A program made the translations under genes and the position numbers. DNA of 16,632 bases, taken from JAMLIA01 sp039810005 (GTDB taxonomy: Bacteria; Chloroflexota; Chloroflexia; Thermomicrobiales; CFX8). Location of the stretch: the NCBI GenBank assembly GCA_039810005.1, contig JBDHWD010000069.1, forward strand, positions 1 through 16,632, written 5' to 3'. Under the pieces are notes generated by a model. That model searched no databases, had not been told where the DNA came from, and saw nothing but the letters and a program-made list of their open reading frames with translations. Of this stretch, positions 14,584 to 16,632 are shown piece by piece; position 1 is the first letter of the stretch, and each line of letters begins with the position of its first letter.

Positions 14584-15594
14584 CTACCCGCCGATGCGGG
14601 ACATCTCGACCTTCTTGAGGTTGATCGTATTCTCCGACCGCAGCTCGGAGTAGCGGTCGGCGCGATTTCCCCAGACGCGTCCCACCAGCGCCGAGATGTC
14701 CTCGTCGGTTGAACCGTCGCGGAGCCTGGCGCGAAAATCGTGGGCGCGGGTGCCGAACAGACAAGTATACATCTGGCCGTCAGCGGACAGGCGCGCGCGC
14801 GTGCAATTGCCGCAGAACGGCATCGTGACCGACGCGATGATGCCGAACTCGCCCTGACCGTCGGCGTAGCGCCAGCGGTTGGCGACTTCGCCGGTGTAGT
14901 TCGGCGCAACCGGCTCTACCGGCCACTGCTCGTTGATGCGGTCCACGATCTCATCGGCCGAGACAACATCCTCCATGCGCCAGCCATTCGTGCTGCCAAC
15001 ATCCATGAACTCAATGAAGCGCAGGATGATGCCGGTGCCGCGGAAATGGTTGGCCATCTCCAGAATGCTGTGATCGTTGTAGCCGCGTTTGACCACCATG
15101 TCGATCTTGACCGGTGTCAGGTCGGCAGCCACGGCGTTGTCAATCGCCTGGAGCACTTTCGCGACCGGGAAGTTGACGTCGTTCATGGACTTGAAGACTT
15201 TGTCGTCCAGCGAGTCGAGCGAGATGGTGATGCGCTGTAGGCCAGCCGCGCGCAGCGCCCGCGCCTTCTTGGGCGACAGCAGCGAGCCGTTCGTCGTGAC
15301 AGCGATATCGTAGATACCCTCGATCTCGACCAGCTTGCCGACGAGCTCCTCGATGTTGCGGCGCACCAGCGGCTCGCCGCCGGTCAACCGGATCTTCTCA
15401 ACGCCGTGCGACACGAAGATGCGCGCCAGGCGGGTGATCTCGTCAAACGTCAGGATGTCGGTGTGCGGTAAGAATGGGTAGTTCGCGCCAAAGATCTCCT
15501 TCGGCATGCAGTAGACGCAACGGAAGTTGCATCGGTCTGTGACCGAGATGCGCAGGTCGCGAAGAGGTCGATTGAGGAGGTCGGTGGTTGCCAT
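14584..15594 (-). CDS. moaA: GTP 3',8-cyclase (molybdenum cofactor biosynthesis protein A)
   Basis: Radical-SAM enzyme that starts molybdenum cofactor synthesis by converting GTP to 3',8-cyclo-7,8-dihydro-GTP. From the ATG at 15594 it has 336 residues, the family's usual length. The N-terminal CxxxCxxC cluster is CNFRCVYC (Cys22, Cys26, Cys29). The SAM-binding GGEP is at 72-75. The C-terminal second 4Fe-4S cluster is formed by Cys261, Cys264 and Cys278. The chain ends in Gly-Gly (335-336), which is needed for MoaA activity. The ATG at 15594 has GGAG 8 nt upstream; the open frame runs further to 15747 without family similarity. It is followed on the same strand by the lipoprotein and polyferredoxin genes after 100 nt. 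A palindrome overlaps its likely promoter. Confidence 0.95.
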   Translation of the reverse strand: MATTDLLNRPLRDLRISVTDRCNFRCVYCMPKEIFGANYPFLPHTDILTFDEITRLARIFVSHGVEKIRLTGGEPLVRRNIEELVGKLVEIEGIYDIAVTTNGSLLSPKKARALRAAGLQRITISLDSLDDKVFKSMNDVNFPVAKVLQAIDNAVAADLTPVKIDMVVKRGYNDHSILEMANHFRGTGIILRFIEFMDVGSTNGWRMEDVVSADEIVDRINEQWPVEPVAPNYTGEVANRWRYADGQGEFGIIASVTMPFCGNCTRARLSADGQMYTCLFGTRAHDFRARLRDGSTDEDISALVGRVWGNRADRYSELRSENTINLKKVEMSRIGG

Positions 15595-15614
15595 TGCTGC
15601 CACTCCGATTTTGG

Positions 15615-15644
15615 ATACTTCAACGTTGAGTATATCGCGTTGAA
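15615..15644 (-). promoter_or_regulatory. moaA promoter with overlapping TCAACGTTGA palindrome
   Basis: On the minus strand TATACT (15629-15634) is a good -10 box about 35 nt before the moaA ATG; I see no clear -35. A 10-bp perfect palindrome, TCAACGTTGA (15620-15629), flanked by ATAC and GTAT (15615-15633), overlaps the -10 and the likely start point. A further CGTTGAA at 15638-15644 is an inverted copy of TTCAACG at 15619-15625. The layout is what a repressor operator would look like. Confidence 0.45.
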
Positions 15645-15755
15645 CCATTGTGCGGTACTGCGCGCGGGAGGATTCGTGACGTTCGACCTCTCGTGGCATT
15701 CTGTGTTCGTTGAGGTAAGTGTCGGATAGCGGTGGGATGAGAGGCAAGCGAGACT

Positions 15756-16632
15756 ATGCGGATTGTCGTGACTGGTGGTGCCGGGTTCATTGGCTCGCAC
15801 GTGGTGGATGCCTATGTCGGGCTGGGCCACGAGGTTCTCATCATTGACGACCTGTCGGCCGGACGGCGTGAGCAGGTGAACCCGCAGGCGCGGCTCGTCG
15901 AGCTGGACATCGCGTCGCCGGAGATTGGCGACGTGTTGCGCGACTTTCGCCCTGAGGTGATCAATCATCACGCGGCCCAGACGAGCGTGCGCAATTCGGT
16001 GAGCGATCCACTCAACGACTGCCGCCGCAACATCGTGGGTTCGATTAATCTGCTGGAGGCCGCCTGGCAGGCTGGCGTCGGCAAGATCATTTACATCTCC
16101 AGCGGCGGCGCGATCTATGGCGAGCCGGAGACGCTGCCCTGCCCGGAGGACAACCCGATCGCAGCCGACTCACCGTATGGCATCTCGAAACACACCGTCG
16201 AGCACTACCTCGGCCTGTACTCGACCCTGCATGGTTTGCGCTACACGACATTGCGCTACGGCAACGTCTACGGTCCTCGACAGGACCCATACGGCGAAGC
16301 CGGCGTCGTCGCTATCTTCGCCGCCCAGATGCTGGCCGGCGAGCAGGCCGTTATTAACGGCACCGGCGAGCAGCAGCGCGACTACGTGTTTATCGCCGAC
16401 GTTGTGCGCGCAAACGTCGCCGCGCTCGACGGCGGCGACGGCGCAGCGCTGAACATCGCCTCCGGCGTCGGCACCTCCGTCAACGAAATCTTCGCGATGC
16501 TCAAGGCCGCTACCGGCTACCAGCGCGAGGCGGGCTATGGTCCGGCCAAGCCGGGCGAAACGTTCCGTATCTTCCTCGACATCCGGCGCGCGCACGACGT
16601 CCTGGGCTGGACACCGGAGGTGCCGCTGGAAG
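15756..16632 (+). CDS. galE: NAD-dependent epimerase, UDP-glucose 4-epimerase-like, 3'-truncated
   Basis: Extended short-chain dehydrogenase/reductase that probably interconverts UDP-glucose and UDP-galactose (or a related nucleotide sugar). 292 codons are visible before the window ends; the family is about 310-330, so only a short tail is missing. The NAD-binding motif is TGGAGFIGSH near the start. The catalytic triad region is SSGGAIYGE (Ser115/116) and SPYGISK (Tyr141, Lys145). The signature RYGNVYGPRQDPYGEAGVVAIF is typical of the GalE subgroup, and QQRDYVFIADVV follows. The ATG at 15756 places the Rossmann motif at residue 7; the Shine-Dalgarno (AGAGG, 11 nt away) is weak. It diverges from moaA. 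Exact sugar specificity is uncertain, hence the cautious symbol. Confidence 0.87.
   Translation, partial: MRIVVTGGAGFIGSHVVDAYVGLGHEVLIIDDLSAGRREQVNPQARLVELDIASPEIGDVLRDFRPEVINHHAAQTSVRNSVSDPLNDCRRNIVGSINLLEAAWQAGVGKIIYISSGGAIYGEPETLPCPEDNPIAADSPYGISKHTVEHYLGLYSTLHGLRYTTLRYGNVYGPRQDPYGEAGVVAIFAAQMLAGEQAVINGTGEQQRDYVFIADVVRANVAALDGGDGAALNIASGVGTSVNEIFAMLKAATGYQREAGYGPAKPGETFRIFLDIRRAHDVLGWTPEVPLE

Noticed and set aside
14484..14909. N-terminal extension of the lipoprotein frame
   Set aside because: It lies over the 3' part of moaA in another frame; the lipoprotein signal peptide begins exactly at 14483 after a good ribosome-binding site.
15595..15747. 51-residue N-terminal extension of MoaA
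   Set aside because: MoaA homologues begin close to the ATG at 15594, which has GGAG upstream; the extension covers the promoter palindrome.

Overview
The window reads as an ordinary-density stretch of a high-GC bacterial chromosome: genes are tightly packed, stop/start overlaps of the GTGA or ATGA kind are common, and GTG starts are frequent. My best guess is a member of the Chloroflexota, near the Thermomicrobia/Sphaerobacter group. The reasons are the mix of actinobacterial-like proteins (ZapE-type ATPase, GalE-like epimerase) and a palindromic dispersed repeat whose accidental translation reads FRASARNL. This is inference; no rRNA or other marker gene is present.

Left part (1-4171): an M3 oligopeptidase (pepF, 5' end cut by the window) is translationally coupled to an O6-alkylguanine-DNA alkyltransferase (ogt). 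Convergent to them, on the minus strand, lie a class II aldolase related to RhaD, an 84-residue membrane protein and a TerC-family membrane protein. The aldolase has Gln at one expected zinc-ligand position.

Centre (4196-8627): a plus-strand operon of three overlapping genes. A 954-residue soluble PAS-PAS-GAF-PAS-GAF histidine kinase is followed by an AFG1/ZapE-type P-loop ATPase and a small cupin. No response regulator gene is adjacent.

Right-centre (8675-12585): a group II PLP decarboxylase (minus) is divergent from a 650-residue alpha/beta-hydrolase-domain protein (plus). After the hydrolase comes a 420-bp gene-free stretch made largely of nested inverted repeats: 45-bp outer arms enclosing an 89-bp imperfect palindrome.

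Right part (12586-16632): on the minus strand, moaA is followed by a YtkA-like lipoprotein and a membrane polyferredoxin that overlap by 4 nt. A perfect TGTGA-N6-TCACA palindrome (CRP/FNR type) sits in the moaA-lipoprotein gap, and another palindrome overlaps the probable moaA -10 box. A UDP-glucose 4-epimerase-like gene diverges from moaA and runs off the right edge.

I found no phage, transposase, CRISPR array, tRNA or rRNA. The most unusual items are the nested repeat element, the altered aldolase metal site, the kinase-ZapE coupling, and the CRP/FNR-type operator before the lipoprotein/polyferredoxin pair.
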